Virus record (IMG/VR): IMGVR_UViG_3300042381_000310
Coordinates: 1-22,777 of that record
Length of the DNA stretch: 22,777 nucleotides
From: a virus
Reading direction: 5' to 3' (one strand)
The notes under the pieces are model-generated. The model was given only the letters and a program-made list of their open reading frames with translations, had not been told where the DNA came from and ran no database searches. Positions 1-7,385 of this stretch are shown piece after piece (position 1 is the stretch's first letter; the number at the start of each line of letters is the position of its first letter). The position numbers and the translations under genes are program-made.

Positions 1-1
1 C

Positions 2-358
2 CCGGGAAGATTAGCGGATATTAACGATTGTAAATTTATTTTCAGAAATGTTTTACGACATCCGAATTCTGTTTATGAAATTGCGCCACTATCCGAACAT
101 AGAATTATAGAAAATAAAAAATTAGGTATATTCATTGTTTTAGACGATAAGAAAATTACAATAATCAATCACGTTTGCTATTACAGTAATATCCCCCTTA
201 CTGATAGAGATTGGAAGAAAATGTCCAATATGTACGATAACAAAGTACAAATCAATAGAATGCAACGTATTGAACAAATGAAATCCCAAGTGGAACATTC
301 ATTATCTAAATTAAAAAATAAAATCTTAATTAAATCAAAAACCCCCACTGTTGAGTAG
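2..358 (+). CDS. 3' end of an unknown protein gene (5' truncated by window edge)
   Basis: An open frame runs from base 2 to a TAG stop at 356-358, about 118 codons with no start codon in the window at the upstream edge, so this is the C-terminal part of a longer gene. The visible protein is a mixed alpha/beta segment (with a strand-rich stretch containing LGIFIVLDD and KITIINH), then a Lys/Gln/Met-rich probable helix or coiled coil (MQRIEQMKSQVEHSLSKLK). I do not recognise a family. The stop codon lies inside the stem of a terminator hairpin, and the next gene is convergent, so this marks the end of a rightward transcription unit. Codon use and AT content match the neighbours. The frame is convincing because it is uninterrupted and ends at the terminator; the function is unknown. 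Confidence 0.7.
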   Translation, partial: PGRLADINDCKFIFRNVLRHPNSVYEIAPLSEHRIIENKKLGIFIVLDDKKITIINHVCYYSNIPLTDRDWKKMSNMYDNKVQINRMQRIEQMKSQVEHSLSKLKNKILIKSKTPTVE

Positions 359-364
359 GGGTTT
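339..364. terminator. Bidirectional intrinsic terminator between convergent genes
   Basis: Stem arms AAACCCC (339-345) and GGGGTTT (358-364) enclose a C/A mismatch, an inner ACT/AGT pair and a GTTG loop. T-rich sequence follows on both strands. It overlaps the TAG stop of the plus-strand gene and lies 5 nt beyond the stop of the minus-strand gene, so it can serve both. Confidence 0.8.
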
Positions 365-369
365 GTTAT

Positions 370-1284
370 TTAAAACATATCTTCAAGATTCTGTAAGTGT
401 TTCTTAACGATATCCAAGTCACTAATATCGGTATAATTCATCCCTCGACTTTTTAAGGTTTGTATTTCTCTATGTAAGTGTGATGTCATTTGTCTAACCA
501 TATTTGACATTGATGGGTAATTTTTAATCATATTATCCAAGTAATAAACATCCTCAGGTAATTTTAACACATCCCCAATTTTCTTAACCCAATCTTTACC
601 ATACTTATCAGCATCCATTTCCATATCCCAATAGATTTTATAAAATTCTTCAAAATCCTCAATATCTCCCATATAGGAATCTTTCAAATCAAACTCACTC
701 ATCTGTTGTTCGTGTCTTAATTCGTGGAATAATATATAAACAAACGATGCAAAATTAGGTAACATATCAGGTGAACATAAAATAATTGCCTTATTTGTTC
801 TAACCCCTTTAAATCCGGTGTTACAAGAGTTTAATATTTTAATTGTATACCCCCTATCTTGAACGAAGTCTTTTATCTTTTCAGAAATTAAATCATATTC
901 CTTCATTTTATCTTCAGGAATCTCTTTTTTAAACTTATCAATAATCCTATCGTAATTAGAGGACATTTTAAGACCTTTTGGGATAACATCTCCCAATAAG
1001 GTACCTTCAGTTATCTCAACCCATTCTTTGACCGTATGAACGTCGTGTGTGTCTATATCATAACTTCGGTCAACACCTTTCTCCCACATACCAATAATAC
1101 GTTTAACATTATTTTTTATATGTTTACCTTTAGCTTTTTTATTAGTTTTATGTGATGATTGATTTATAAAAGGAAATAACTCTGACTTTTTCCATTTTTT
1201 TAACCCTAACTCAATAGGTCCATTATATTCCCCACTACTAGATGTTGTGTTTTCCTTAATCTGTATTTTGGTATTTTTGTTCAT
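370..1284 (-). CDS. HExxH zincin-like putative metallopeptidase
   Basis: The protein is 304 aa if translation starts at the ATG at 1284. The open frame extends 15 codons further to 1329, but that extension reads through the TATTTATA promoter-like element and overlaps the start of the divergent gene, so I prefer 1284. The key motif is HELRHEQQ (His187, Glu188, His191), a zinc-binding and catalytic HExxH. It is followed about 31 residues later by EMDADKYG, where Glu222 is a plausible third ligand, as in gluzincin-type folds. The N-terminus is Lys/Ser/Thr-rich (TTSSSGEY) and looks disordered. There is no signal peptide or membrane segment, so it should act in the cytoplasm or in the virion. What is seen is the motif; protease activity and substrate are inferred. 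It could also be an inactive structural relative. It converges on the upstream gene across a shared terminator. Confidence 0.65.
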   Translation of the reverse strand: MNKNTKIQIKENTTSSSGEYNGPIELGLKKWKKSELFPFINQSSHKTNKKAKGKHIKNNVKRIIGMWEKGVDRSYDIDTHDVHTVKEWVEITEGTLLGDVIPKGLKMSSNYDRIIDKFKKEIPEDKMKEYDLISEKIKDFVQDRGYTIKILNSCNTGFKGVRTNKAIILCSPDMLPNFASFVYILFHELRHEQQMSEFDLKDSYMGDIEDFEEFYKIYWDMEMDADKYGKDWVKKIGDVLKLPEDVYYLDNMIKNYPSMSNMVRQMTSHLHREIQTLKSRGMNYTDISDLDIVKKHLQNLEDMF

Positions 1285-1289
1285 ATACT

Positions 1290-1297
1290 TATAAATA
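1290..1297 (-). promoter_or_regulatory. TATTTATA promoter-like element (putative late promoter)
   Basis: TATTTATA on the minus strand lies 5 nt before the ATG at 1284. Read on the plus strand it is TATAAATA, 17 nt before the ATG at 1315, so the one element could serve both divergent genes. Six other leftward genes carry the same 8-mer just upstream. Confidence 0.4.
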
Positions 1298-1314
1298 TCA
1301 AACAAATTAAAAAA

Positions 1315-1539
1315 ATGGAAGAACCTCAATTATTTGGAAAGCTATTTGAATCAATACCAATCCAATCTGAAGAACACTTAGATGCCATACTCGAAACTAT
1401 GGATAAAGAACACGGAATATACTATCTAACTCAAGCCGTTAAATACGCATATCAGTCCGGGATATTCTCATTAGGAGAATGTGAAGTATTATCAAAAGCA
1501 ATTAGAGTAACCGCCAAAAAAGAAAAAGACGTAGAATAA
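1315..1539 (+). CDS. Small unknown protein (74 aa)
   Basis: The frame runs from ATG at 1315 to TAA at 1537-1539, encoding an acidic, probably all-helical protein. It starts MEEPQLFGKLFESIP and ends in a charged KKEKDVE tail. There is no signal peptide or transmembrane segment, and I do not recognise the family. The AT-rich leader has no Shine-Dalgarno sequence, as usual for Bacteroidota genes. A plus-strand TATAAATA lies 17 nt upstream of the ATG and a perfect 9-bp terminator hairpin overlaps the stop. That gives this tiny gene a transcription unit of its own, which supports it being real. It is divergent from the HExxH gene. Confidence 0.7.
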   Translation: MEEPQLFGKLFESIPIQSEEHLDAILETMDKEHGIYYLTQAVKYAYQSGIFSLGECEVLSKAIRVTAKKEKDVE

Positions 1540-1547
1540 CGTCTTTT
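1524..1547 (+). terminator. Intrinsic terminator of the 74-aa gene
   Basis: Perfect 9-bp stem, AAAAGACGT (1524-1532) pairing with ACGTCTTTT (1539-1547), with a 6-nt loop and a further T run to 1550. The stop codon lies in the loop and at the base of the second arm. Confidence 0.85.
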
Positions 1548-1561
1548 TTTTATATAAAAAT

Positions 1562-1592
1562 TTTGGCAGTTAAAATATTATATTTATATTTG
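1562..1592 (+). promoter_or_regulatory. Bacteroidota-type host promoter (TTTG-N19-TATATTTG)
   Basis: TTTG at 1562-1565, exactly 19 nt, then TATATTTG at 1585-1592. This matches the published Bacteroidota primary-sigma consensus TTTG-N19-TAnnTTTG at every fixed position. It lies 20 nt ahead of the ATG at 1613 and just after the terminator of the previous gene. It predicts that the next gene is read by unmodified host RNA polymerase. Confidence 0.8.
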
Positions 1593-1612
1593 TCAAACAA
1601 AACACAAACACT

Positions 1613-1861
1613 ATGAAAAAGTTATTCTTATTATCGTTATTACTTATCGGAACATTAACCTCTGTGGCTCAAGTTAAACCAAAAACAAAAGACATTGACA
1701 AAGATGCCAACGTCTTGATGGATTCGTTATCTAAAGTTTATAACAAAAAAGTTTTTTCTATAATGAAAATTACTAAAAACGATACTATCAAAACCTATAT
1801 TGCCTACGCAAAAGATAATAAATTAACTTATGAGTTAATTAGTTCAAAACGAATTAATTAA
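1613..1861 (+). CDS. Small secreted protein with signal peptide (moron-like)
   Basis: An 82-aa protein with a classic Sec signal peptide: MKK, a Leu-rich hydrophobic core (LFLLSLLLIG), then TSVAQ with likely cleavage after Ala19. The mature part is about 63 aa, basic, and of unknown fold. No lipobox cysteine follows the signal, so it should be periplasmic or secreted rather than a lipoprotein. The gene is on the plus strand, has its own host-type promoter, and is insulated upstream by a terminator. It ends tail to tail with the OmpA-like gene, the two stops sharing 8 nt (1854-1861). This layout is that of a moron: a cargo gene expressed independently of the lytic programme. A role at the infected cell envelope, such as superinfection exclusion, is a guess. 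Confidence 0.75.
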   Translation: MKKLFLLSLLLIGTLTSVAQVKPKTKDIDKDANVLMDSLSKVYNKKVFSIMKITKNDTIKTYIAYAKDNKLTYELISSKRIN

Positions 1862-2996
1862 TACAACGACCTACTAACCCGTAACCTGTTTTAATTGTTC
1901 CGGTTCCAATAGGTGAATATACTTTGATTTTTTTATCATTATTTGGTGAATCAAATTGAACTGTGGTTCCCGCATTCGATAATTTATAAATAACAAACTC
2001 TGTTCGCCCTTTTTTAATCATACCCGCCATAGCTTTTAACCCCGGTTCTATCTCACTACCCATTTTTTGATAACTACGTGAATTGGGGTCATTCAATAAT
2101 TGTTTAACCAAATCAGCATAATCTGTAACTGTTATCGTTAATATTTCACTACCTGAAACCGCAACCGGGTTAGTTTGACTTACCAAAGTTAAAAGATAAA
2201 CATATAGTGGAGTATATTTCCAATCCGGGTATTTACTAACGTCACCCGTAATATACCCTGTGTCCGTTTCTATTTTACCCTGACTATCCATAATAACCAA
2301 TCTATCCGGAATCTGTCCCGGAGTAAATGTAACTTCCCCTTTACCTTCTAAAATCTCATCAGTTGTTACATAATCTAAATTAGGGTCCCCTTGACCAGCT
2401 TCAACATCTAAAACAAAATTACACTTTGAACCACTACCTGTGATAGTAAAGTTTACAAATTGCTCACCACTATATAATTTAATCTTATCAGGATTTTTAT
2501 TATCACCTTTAGTCTTATCATATGGTGTTTTACCTAAAGATACTTGACTAACATCTGTAGGAACTTTAATAGTTAAAACACCATTTTTAATTAAATCTTG
2601 AAATACTTCTTCAAAATACCCTTTCACAGAATTAGCTCTCGCCAATGCTAAACTACCCTTTTCTTCAAATCCTTTTGGATTCGTAACATTAGATTCCCCT
2701 GCAGTAATAGTTATAACAAAATTTTTACCACCATCATCCTTGATAAATTTATCAATTTGAGGTTTTAATGAAATTATTTTTGACTTAACATTTGGAGAAT
2801 CAACCTGACCATAAGCAAATTTATCACCAACATTTTGAACCGGAAAAGTAGTGTTAGTCGATTTTGATGTAGTTGTCGAATGATATTGGGGTTGAACAAC
2901 CTGTTCTAACGTTAAATATTGTCGTTTTGTTGCACTCTCGTGAAGATTTAATATTCTACTTCTTTCCTCACTCGATATCTCAAATAAATTGTTCAT
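1854..2996 (-). CDS. OmpA-like domain protein, probable virion or cell-wall-interacting protein
   Basis: A 380-aa protein with no signal peptide or membrane segment. Residues 1-30 form a charged N-terminal motif (ISSEERSRILNLHESATK). Residues about 55-190 resemble the OmpA/MotB peptidoglycan-associating fold: a strand ending in ITAGESNVTNP is followed by LALARANSVKGYFEEVF, much like the OmpA helix in which Arg and Asn precede the varying residues. The rest (about 195-380) is strand-rich with no family I recognise. OmpA-like domains bind diaminopimelate in peptidoglycan, so a tail-associated role in contacting the cell wall would fit, but that is inference. The leader has TATTTATA 13 nt before the ATG. 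It follows the HNH gene with a 30-nt gap and ends convergently with the secreted-protein gene. Confidence 0.55.
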   Translation of the reverse strand: MNNLFEISSEERSRILNLHESATKRQYLTLEQVVQPQYHSTTTSKSTNTTFPVQNVGDKFAYGQVDSPNVKSKIISLKPQIDKFIKDDGGKNFVITITAGESNVTNPKGFEEKGSLALARANSVKGYFEEVFQDLIKNGVLTIKVPTDVSQVSLGKTPYDKTKGDNKNPDKIKLYSGEQFVNFTITGSGSKCNFVLDVEAGQGDPNLDYVTTDEILEGKGEVTFTPGQIPDRLVIMDSQGKIETDTGYITGDVSKYPDWKYTPLYVYLLTLVSQTNPVAVSGSEILTITVTDYADLVKQLLNDPNSRSYQKMGSEIEPGLKAMAGMIKKGRTEFVIYKLSNAGTTVQFDSPNNDKKIKVYSPIGTGTIKTGYGLVGRCIN

Positions 2997-3009
2997 ATTT
3001 TTCTTTTTA

Positions 3010-3017
3010 TATAAATA
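3010..3017 (-). promoter_or_regulatory. TATTTATA promoter-like element
   Basis: Minus-strand TATTTATA in the 30-nt gap between the HNH stop and the OmpA-like gene, 13 nt before the ATG at 2996. Confidence 0.4.
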
Positions 3018-3026
3018 CCTCAGTAT

Positions 3027-3707
3027 TTAAAAAACTTTATTTGATTTACGAATATTCTCCTCACCCCACATTGGTTGAAGGTTATCCAAACACCAACATC
3101 TCATAAATTCCTCGTCACCCATCTCTTGTATATCAAAAGATGTAATTGGTAGTTTATGGTCCACGTGCCAAATTCCATAGTTATCCCACGTCATATCATC
3201 CTTAAATTGTTTTTCTAAATGATTAATCAATTCCTCCGGACTATATTGTAGAACATCAAAGTAATGTCCATATTTGTCTACATTACTTTCTTTTAATACT
3301 GTCCATATTGCAGTTCTGAAATTGGTGATTAGTTTATAGAGGGGGTCAGTATCTTTACGATGTTTTTCATACTTACGTTTATATTCTCTATGTTTATCAA
3401 TATTTTTTTCTCTCCATTTTTGATGGTAATCATTTAGACGGTCTCTATTATCTTTTTGCCAATCAGAAAAATATTGTAATCGTTTTTCTCTATTTTTAAG
3501 ATAATGTCGTTTATCTGATTCAGATTTCCCACCCTTATATTTTCTACCGGAGATACCGACAATAGCACCATTTTCTTTTAATGTTCGTAACACAACTTGT
3601 TTGTTAATATTTAATTTTTCAGATATAGATGGAGAGCCTAACATCTCATCATTATATAATCTCAAAATTTCATCAACAACTGATTTTTCTAATAGTATTT
3701 TCTTCAT
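3027..3707 (-). CDS. HNH endonuclease, free-standing homing type
   Basis: A 226-aa protein. Residues about 10-48 look like a helix-turn-helix (ISEKLNINKQVVLRTLKENG). Residues 58-120 are a strongly basic helical linker. The C-terminus holds the HNH catalytic core: WHVDHKLP with His181, Asp183 and His184, then LDNLQPMW with Asn209 and ENIRKSNK with Asn218. All the expected ββα-metal residues appear present, so it should be an active DNA nickase or nuclease. It sits immediately downstream of the major capsid gene, separated by a terminator, and has its own TATTTATA 4 nt before the ATG. That position is typical of mobile HNH genes in T4-type phages. It interrupts no reading frame. Confidence 0.8.
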   Translation of the reverse strand: MKKILLEKSVVDEILRLYNDEMLGSPSISEKLNINKQVVLRTLKENGAIVGISGRKYKGGKSESDKRHYLKNREKRLQYFSDWQKDNRDRLNDYHQKWREKNIDKHREYKRKYEKHRKDTDPLYKLITNFRTAIWTVLKESNVDKYGHYFDVLQYSPEELINHLEKQFKDDMTWDNYGIWHVDHKLPITSFDIQEMGDEEFMRCWCLDNLQPMWGEENIRKSNKVF

Positions 3708-3711
3708 ATAT

Positions 3712-3719
3712 TATAAATA
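3712..3719 (-). promoter_or_regulatory. TATTTATA promoter-like element
   Basis: Minus-strand TATTTATA 4 nt before the HNH start at 3707, downstream of the capsid terminator. If it is a -10 element the transcript would be essentially leaderless. Confidence 0.35.
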
Positions 3720-3755
3720 CAACCATAAACTTGATTGTTTACAAATATACATAAA

Positions 3756-3780
3756 AAAAAGGGACATATAGTCCCTTTTT
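3756..3780. terminator. Terminator after the major capsid gene
   Basis: Perfect 10-bp stem, AAAAAGGGAC (3756-3765) with GTCCCTTTTT (3771-3780), 5-nt loop ATATA. On the minus strand eight T residues follow, so it ends transcription of the gp22-gp23 unit 23 nt beyond the gp23 stop. The GGAC-loop-GTCC core recurs in the hairpin at 7340-7364. Confidence 0.85.
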
Positions 3781-3802
3781 GTTAAATATTTTAAGATTTT
3801 GA

Positions 3803-5674
3803 TTATCTCAATTCTCTTAAATCGAATGTTCTAACACCATCTACAGTAATTCTGCCGTAAAATCTATTATTCACCATCTTTTTCGCGTAACGAGTCATTA
3901 TACCTTTAATCGGTGTAAAGTTGAATGGGTTGTACATTGTAGGTGTTAATTGTAATGGTACATACGGAGCGTAGATGTATCCTGTATCAAGTAACGATGT
4001 TCCTTTGTGTCCAATTAACACTTGGTTAGCTGGGAAGTAAGGGTCACGATATACTTGGTAACGTCCTGCTAATGTTCCAACTCTTTCAATACCCATATTA
4101 TATTGGTCTTGTTCAGGTGAAGCATTAGATACGTGGAAGTATTCTAAGTCATCCATAATCGCTGAAACCTCAGAAGATACTACAATCCAGTTAGCTCCAC
4201 CTCTTAAAGTAGATTTGTGGATTTGTGCTGACAATTGGTTAATTGCAGTAATCAAAGTTTGGTTCCAATCTTTTTGTGTATAGTTTGTTGTTGAAGAGAT
4301 TCTTCTCCAACCATTGTAATCCCAACGTAAGTTCCATGCCGCACCTTTACGTAAATCTCTTAAGATTTCACGGTCGATTTCAGCCGCAACTTGTTCAGAT
4401 AATAAAGCTGTTAATTCAGCCTCAGCATCGATGTTGTGGAAAGCTGCAACGTCTTGAGCTAACTCAGGAGACCATTGTGCTCTTAATTTTCTTTCTGTAA
4501 CAGATACAGTAACTGAATCTAATTCGAAAGAAACCTCACCGATTTTATCTTCAAATTCCATATCAGCGTAACGTCTGTAAACAGCAGTAAACCCAGTTGA
4601 TGGTAATACTCCGATAGTTGTTCCTGTATAACCGTCTAATGTGTCACCACAAGAAGGACAAGTTGGACAAGATAAATCAACTTCTAAGTAGATGATTCCT
4701 GCAGGAGAACAAGTATCATTGTAAGTACCGTTATTACCTGTAGTTGCAAATGATGTAGTTCCTCTTCCGTTTAATCCTGAAACGATACCTTCACCATATT
4801 GTTGAGTAACAACTCTAAACAATAATGAGTTTATTCCGGTAGACCCACTTACAACACTACAAGGTGATGTTGTTGAAGTCCATGCAGTTGTAGAATCACT
4901 GTAGATTCTTAAATCAGATAAGAAAGTTTCAGTATCAACTTCATTACCGTCTGGTCCGATTAATTTACCTGTACCAGCAGTTGTGAATCCTGATAATGCT
5001 ACGATTACTTTTCTAATGTTTTTTCCATTGAATTGGTTAGCTAATGCAGTTGCGTCAGCAACAACTAAACTACCATTTGACCAAACCATAACTGTTGTTG
5101 GTTTAGTAACTGCCGACCATTGTCCTTTAGAGTAGTCAAACAATCCTGGAGGGTCTAATTGACCTTCGTTTCCTTCATAGAATAAATCATAAAGATTTTT
5201 CTTGAATGCGTTTGCTCCTGTGTAACCAGCTCCTGATTGACCATCAGCCGCAGTTTGTCCATCAGCCGCACCAATTGGTCCGTAGTGAGTACCACCACCT
5301 AATTGAGTTCCTAAGATAGTTTCTTGACCTGATTGGTAACCTTGAATTTTAGGTACGAAGAAGAACAATTTACCGATTGGTAAGTTCATAGCTTGTACTG
5401 ATACGATTTCATTCGCAAGTAATTTAGAGAATACTCTTCTTACGATAGGGAATACAACCGTTTCGAATGAACCGTTTGAACCTTCACCTGTAGCTTCGTT
5501 TATTAAGAAAGACGCTTGGTTCTCATATAACTGAGCTACGTTTTCTCTCATGTGTCCTTTAAGACCTTCTAGGAATCCTAATTTATCCCATTTGTTGATT
5601 GTGTCTTCTTTGATAACTTTAAGGTGTTTTAACCCGATGTTACCAACTAATCCTGATTCTAATAATGCTCCCAT
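3803..5674 (-). CDS. 23: Major capsid protein, T4 gp23-like
   Basis: A 623-aa protein, longer than T4 gp23 (521 aa). The N-terminus carries the gp23 hallmarks: KWDKLGFLEGLKG, AQLYENQASFLINE and FPIVRRVFSKLLANEIVSVQ. Residues 400-440 hold the signature SPELAQDVAAFHNIDAEAEL followed by EIDREILRDL. A prohead-protease site fitting the (L/I)-x-E rule is present at Ile58-Asn59-Glu60 before Ala61, close to the T4 position (after residue 65). The extra length lies in about residues 120-360, an insertion rich in Gly, Thr and Ser. It contains Cys262, Cys322 and a CxxCxxC cluster (Cys336, 339, 342). No Shine-Dalgarno precedes the start; the 32-nt gap from gp22 is pure A/T-rich leader, so it is probably co-transcribed with gp22. 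A strong terminator follows. Confidence 0.95.
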   Translation of the reverse strand: MGALLESGLVGNIGLKHLKVIKEDTINKWDKLGFLEGLKGHMRENVAQLYENQASFLINEATGEGSNGSFETVVFPIVRRVFSKLLANEIVSVQAMNLPIGKLFFFVPKIQGYQSGQETILGTQLGGGTHYGPIGAADGQTAADGQSGAGYTGANAFKKNLYDLFYEGNEGQLDPPGLFDYSKGQWSAVTKPTTVMVWSNGSLVVADATALANQFNGKNIRKVIVALSGFTTAGTGKLIGPDGNEVDTETFLSDLRIYSDSTTAWTSTTSPCSVVSGSTGINSLLFRVVTQQYGEGIVSGLNGRGTTSFATTGNNGTYNDTCSPAGIIYLEVDLSCPTCPSCGDTLDGYTGTTIGVLPSTGFTAVYRRYADMEFEDKIGEVSFELDSVTVSVTERKLRAQWSPELAQDVAAFHNIDAEAELTALLSEQVAAEIDREILRDLRKGAAWNLRWDYNGWRRISSTTNYTQKDWNQTLITAINQLSAQIHKSTLRGGANWIVVSSEVSAIMDDLEYFHVSNASPEQDQYNMGIERVGTLAGRYQVYRDPYFPANQVLIGHKGTSLLDTGYIYAPYVPLQLTPTMYNPFNFTPIKGIMTRYAKKMVNNRFYGRITVDGVRTFDLRELR

Positions 5675-5706
5675 TTTTTTTGGTTTTTATTAATTTTAAT
5701 TTATTT

Positions 5707-7218
5707 TTATTTTATTTTTGCCATTAAATCTTTCATTCTTAAGAACTGTGGATTCTCATATGTTTTTGATTCAAGTAAGTTAACCGCTCCTGTAGAAGGT
5801 GATTTTGCGATTGTTCTTTCAATTGACTCGTTCATAGTTTGAGTTTTAGTTCCTGAGGATAATTCATTTTTAACGACCTGATATAGATTTTTAGATTCTT
5901 TGATAGTTTCAACACCATCAAATCTTCTTAAAATGTTAATTTTTTCTTGTTTTGATGTTGAATGTTCAGTGAACAAACGTGTAGCGTAAGCCAAGTTTGA
6001 ATTGAAGATTGCAACCTCGTTTAATTTACTTCTGAAAACATTAAGTGCTTTTCTGTATTCTTCGTTTTTTTCTCTAAGAACTTGTAACTCTGAATTAGTG
6101 TTACTTTCTTTGATAGCAGTATTAAAACTTGAATGAGCTCTTGGTTTTGGTAAACCACCTTTTCTAAAGTTAGACCCTGAACCTAAAGTTCTTACAGCCT
6201 CTTTTGTCTCTTCTTTTTTACCTTCAACTTTTTTAACCATTGGTTTTCTAGTTGAACCTTCTTTTGTTTCAGTTTTCTTAACAACTTTGTTTGTTCCTAA
6301 TTTAGTTCCTGAATTTTCACCTTCTTTATACTCGAATTTCGCTTTACCTGTTCCTACAGATTTTGGAGCCTCTTTCATTTTAGTTTTAAATCCTGTTCCT
6401 TGATTAGGTGATTTGTTAAATTTAAATTTTGATTGATTACCCATCCCAACACCTTTTGGTTTGATAGACATTTTAGCTTCAGTAATAGATTCATCATCCA
6501 TTTCTTCTTCACCTAATTCTTCTTCGTCTTCTTCATCCATTTCGATTTCATAAACGATTTCTTCATCGTCCATATCATCAGATTCGTCAAACTCTTCAAA
6601 ATCAAATTCCACTTCGTCTTCGTCTTCATCATCAGAACCGAACATTCTCTCAACGATTGATTCAATAGATTCGTCACCCATCTCATCTTCTTCAAGTTCT
6701 TCGTCCCATTCTTCAGACATTTCAAATTCTTCTTCTTCACTTTCACCAACAATCATATACTCTTTACCGGTTTCCTCATCTTTAAGGTGAGTGTTTCCTT
6801 TGTCGTCTTTTGTTACGACAATGTTGTCATCCGGACCCATAAGTTGAAATACTCTAAGTACTTCTTCATCGTCTGCGTCAGTTAAGTCAATAGTGTCTTC
6901 CTCGTCGTCCATATCTTCTTCGTCACCAAAGTCCATATCTTCTTCGTCATCAGTATCATCAGTATCCATTTCATCACCTTCTTCATCTGAATCATCACCC
7001 ATATCAATATCGGCAATATCATCAGAACCCATAGGTTCATCCACTTCAACGTCATCAGGGTTAATCTCGTCTTGTTCAGTTAGAGATTCTTTTACTAGGT
7101 CTTTGATTTCTTGTTTCATTGTAGAAGCAAGTATTCCTTTTGCATTTTCAGCTACCGCTTCTTCCAAGTTTTTCATTTGGATGATAGCCTCTTCAACTAA
7201 AGATTTTTCTTTTGCCAT
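5707..7218 (-). CDS. 22: Prohead core scaffolding protein, T4 gp22-like
   Basis: A 503-aa protein, nearly twice T4 gp22 (269 aa). It has three charge zones: a helical N-terminus (1-48), an extreme Asp/Glu tract (about 49-248), and a Lys-rich segment (about 249-360) with repeated Gly-Thr/Lys-Phe motifs. A helical C-terminal region follows (about 375-503), including LQVLREKNEEYRKALNVF and a C-terminal FLRMKDLMAKIK. Placement directly upstream of gp23 and downstream of the protease, plus the acidic helical composition, supports the scaffold call; sequence identity to T4 gp22 is not obvious by eye. It is probably degraded by gp21 during maturation. A terminator at 7340-7364 and a TATTTATA element 23 nt before the ATG suggest that it starts a gp22-gp23 transcription unit. 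Confidence 0.8.
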   Translation of the reverse strand: MAKEKSLVEEAIIQMKNLEEAVAENAKGILASTMKQEIKDLVKESLTEQDEINPDDVEVDEPMGSDDIADIDMGDDSDEEGDEMDTDDTDDEEDMDFGDEEDMDDEEDTIDLTDADDEEVLRVFQLMGPDDNIVVTKDDKGNTHLKDEETGKEYMIVGESEEEEFEMSEEWDEELEEDEMGDESIESIVERMFGSDDEDEDEVEFDFEEFDESDDMDDEEIVYEIEMDEEDEEELGEEEMDDESITEAKMSIKPKGVGMGNQSKFKFNKSPNQGTGFKTKMKEAPKSVGTGKAKFEYKEGENSGTKLGTNKVVKKTETKEGSTRKPMVKKVEGKKEETKEAVRTLGSGSNFRKGGLPKPRAHSSFNTAIKESNTNSELQVLREKNEEYRKALNVFRSKLNEVAIFNSNLAYATRLFTEHSTSKQEKINILRRFDGVETIKESKNLYQVVKNELSSGTKTQTMNESIERTIAKSPSTGAVNLLESKTYENPQFLRMKDLMAKIK

Positions 7219-7241
7219 TTCGTTTTGTTGTTATTTTAATA

Positions 7242-7249
7242 TATAAATA
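7242..7249 (-). promoter_or_regulatory. TATTTATA promoter-like element ahead of gp22-gp23
   Basis: Minus-strand GATATTTATA, 23 nt before the gp22 start and downstream of the terminator at 7340-7364. It is the best candidate for the promoter driving scaffold and capsid. Confidence 0.5.
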
Positions 7250-7339
7250 TCTCCTAATTCAAAAAAAGTTTAAAATTTACTTAAATTGAGTTAGGTTTTT
7301 ATACATTGATAAATATCTCCAAAAAATAAAAAGCATAAA

Positions 7340-7364
7340 AAAAGAGGACTATATGTCCTCTTTT
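7340..7364. terminator. Terminator after the gp21/69-aa unit
   Basis: Perfect 10-bp stem, AAAAGAGGAC (7340-7349) with GTCCTCTTTT (7355-7364), 5-nt loop TATAT, with A/T-rich flanks. It lies 21 nt beyond the stop of the 69-aa gene on the minus strand. Its core closely resembles the terminator after gp23. Confidence 0.8.
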
Positions 7365-7385
7365 ACTTAATAATTAAAAATTTAA

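Noticed and set aside
1-6. CCCGGG at the left edge as a biological end or cloning site
   Set aside because: It lies within an open frame that starts at base 2, and a six-base site alone means nothing.
6893-7246. Plus-strand Ser-rich frame opposite gp22
   Set aside because: The Ser run is the complement of the GAT/GAA/GAC codons of the acidic scaffold tract.
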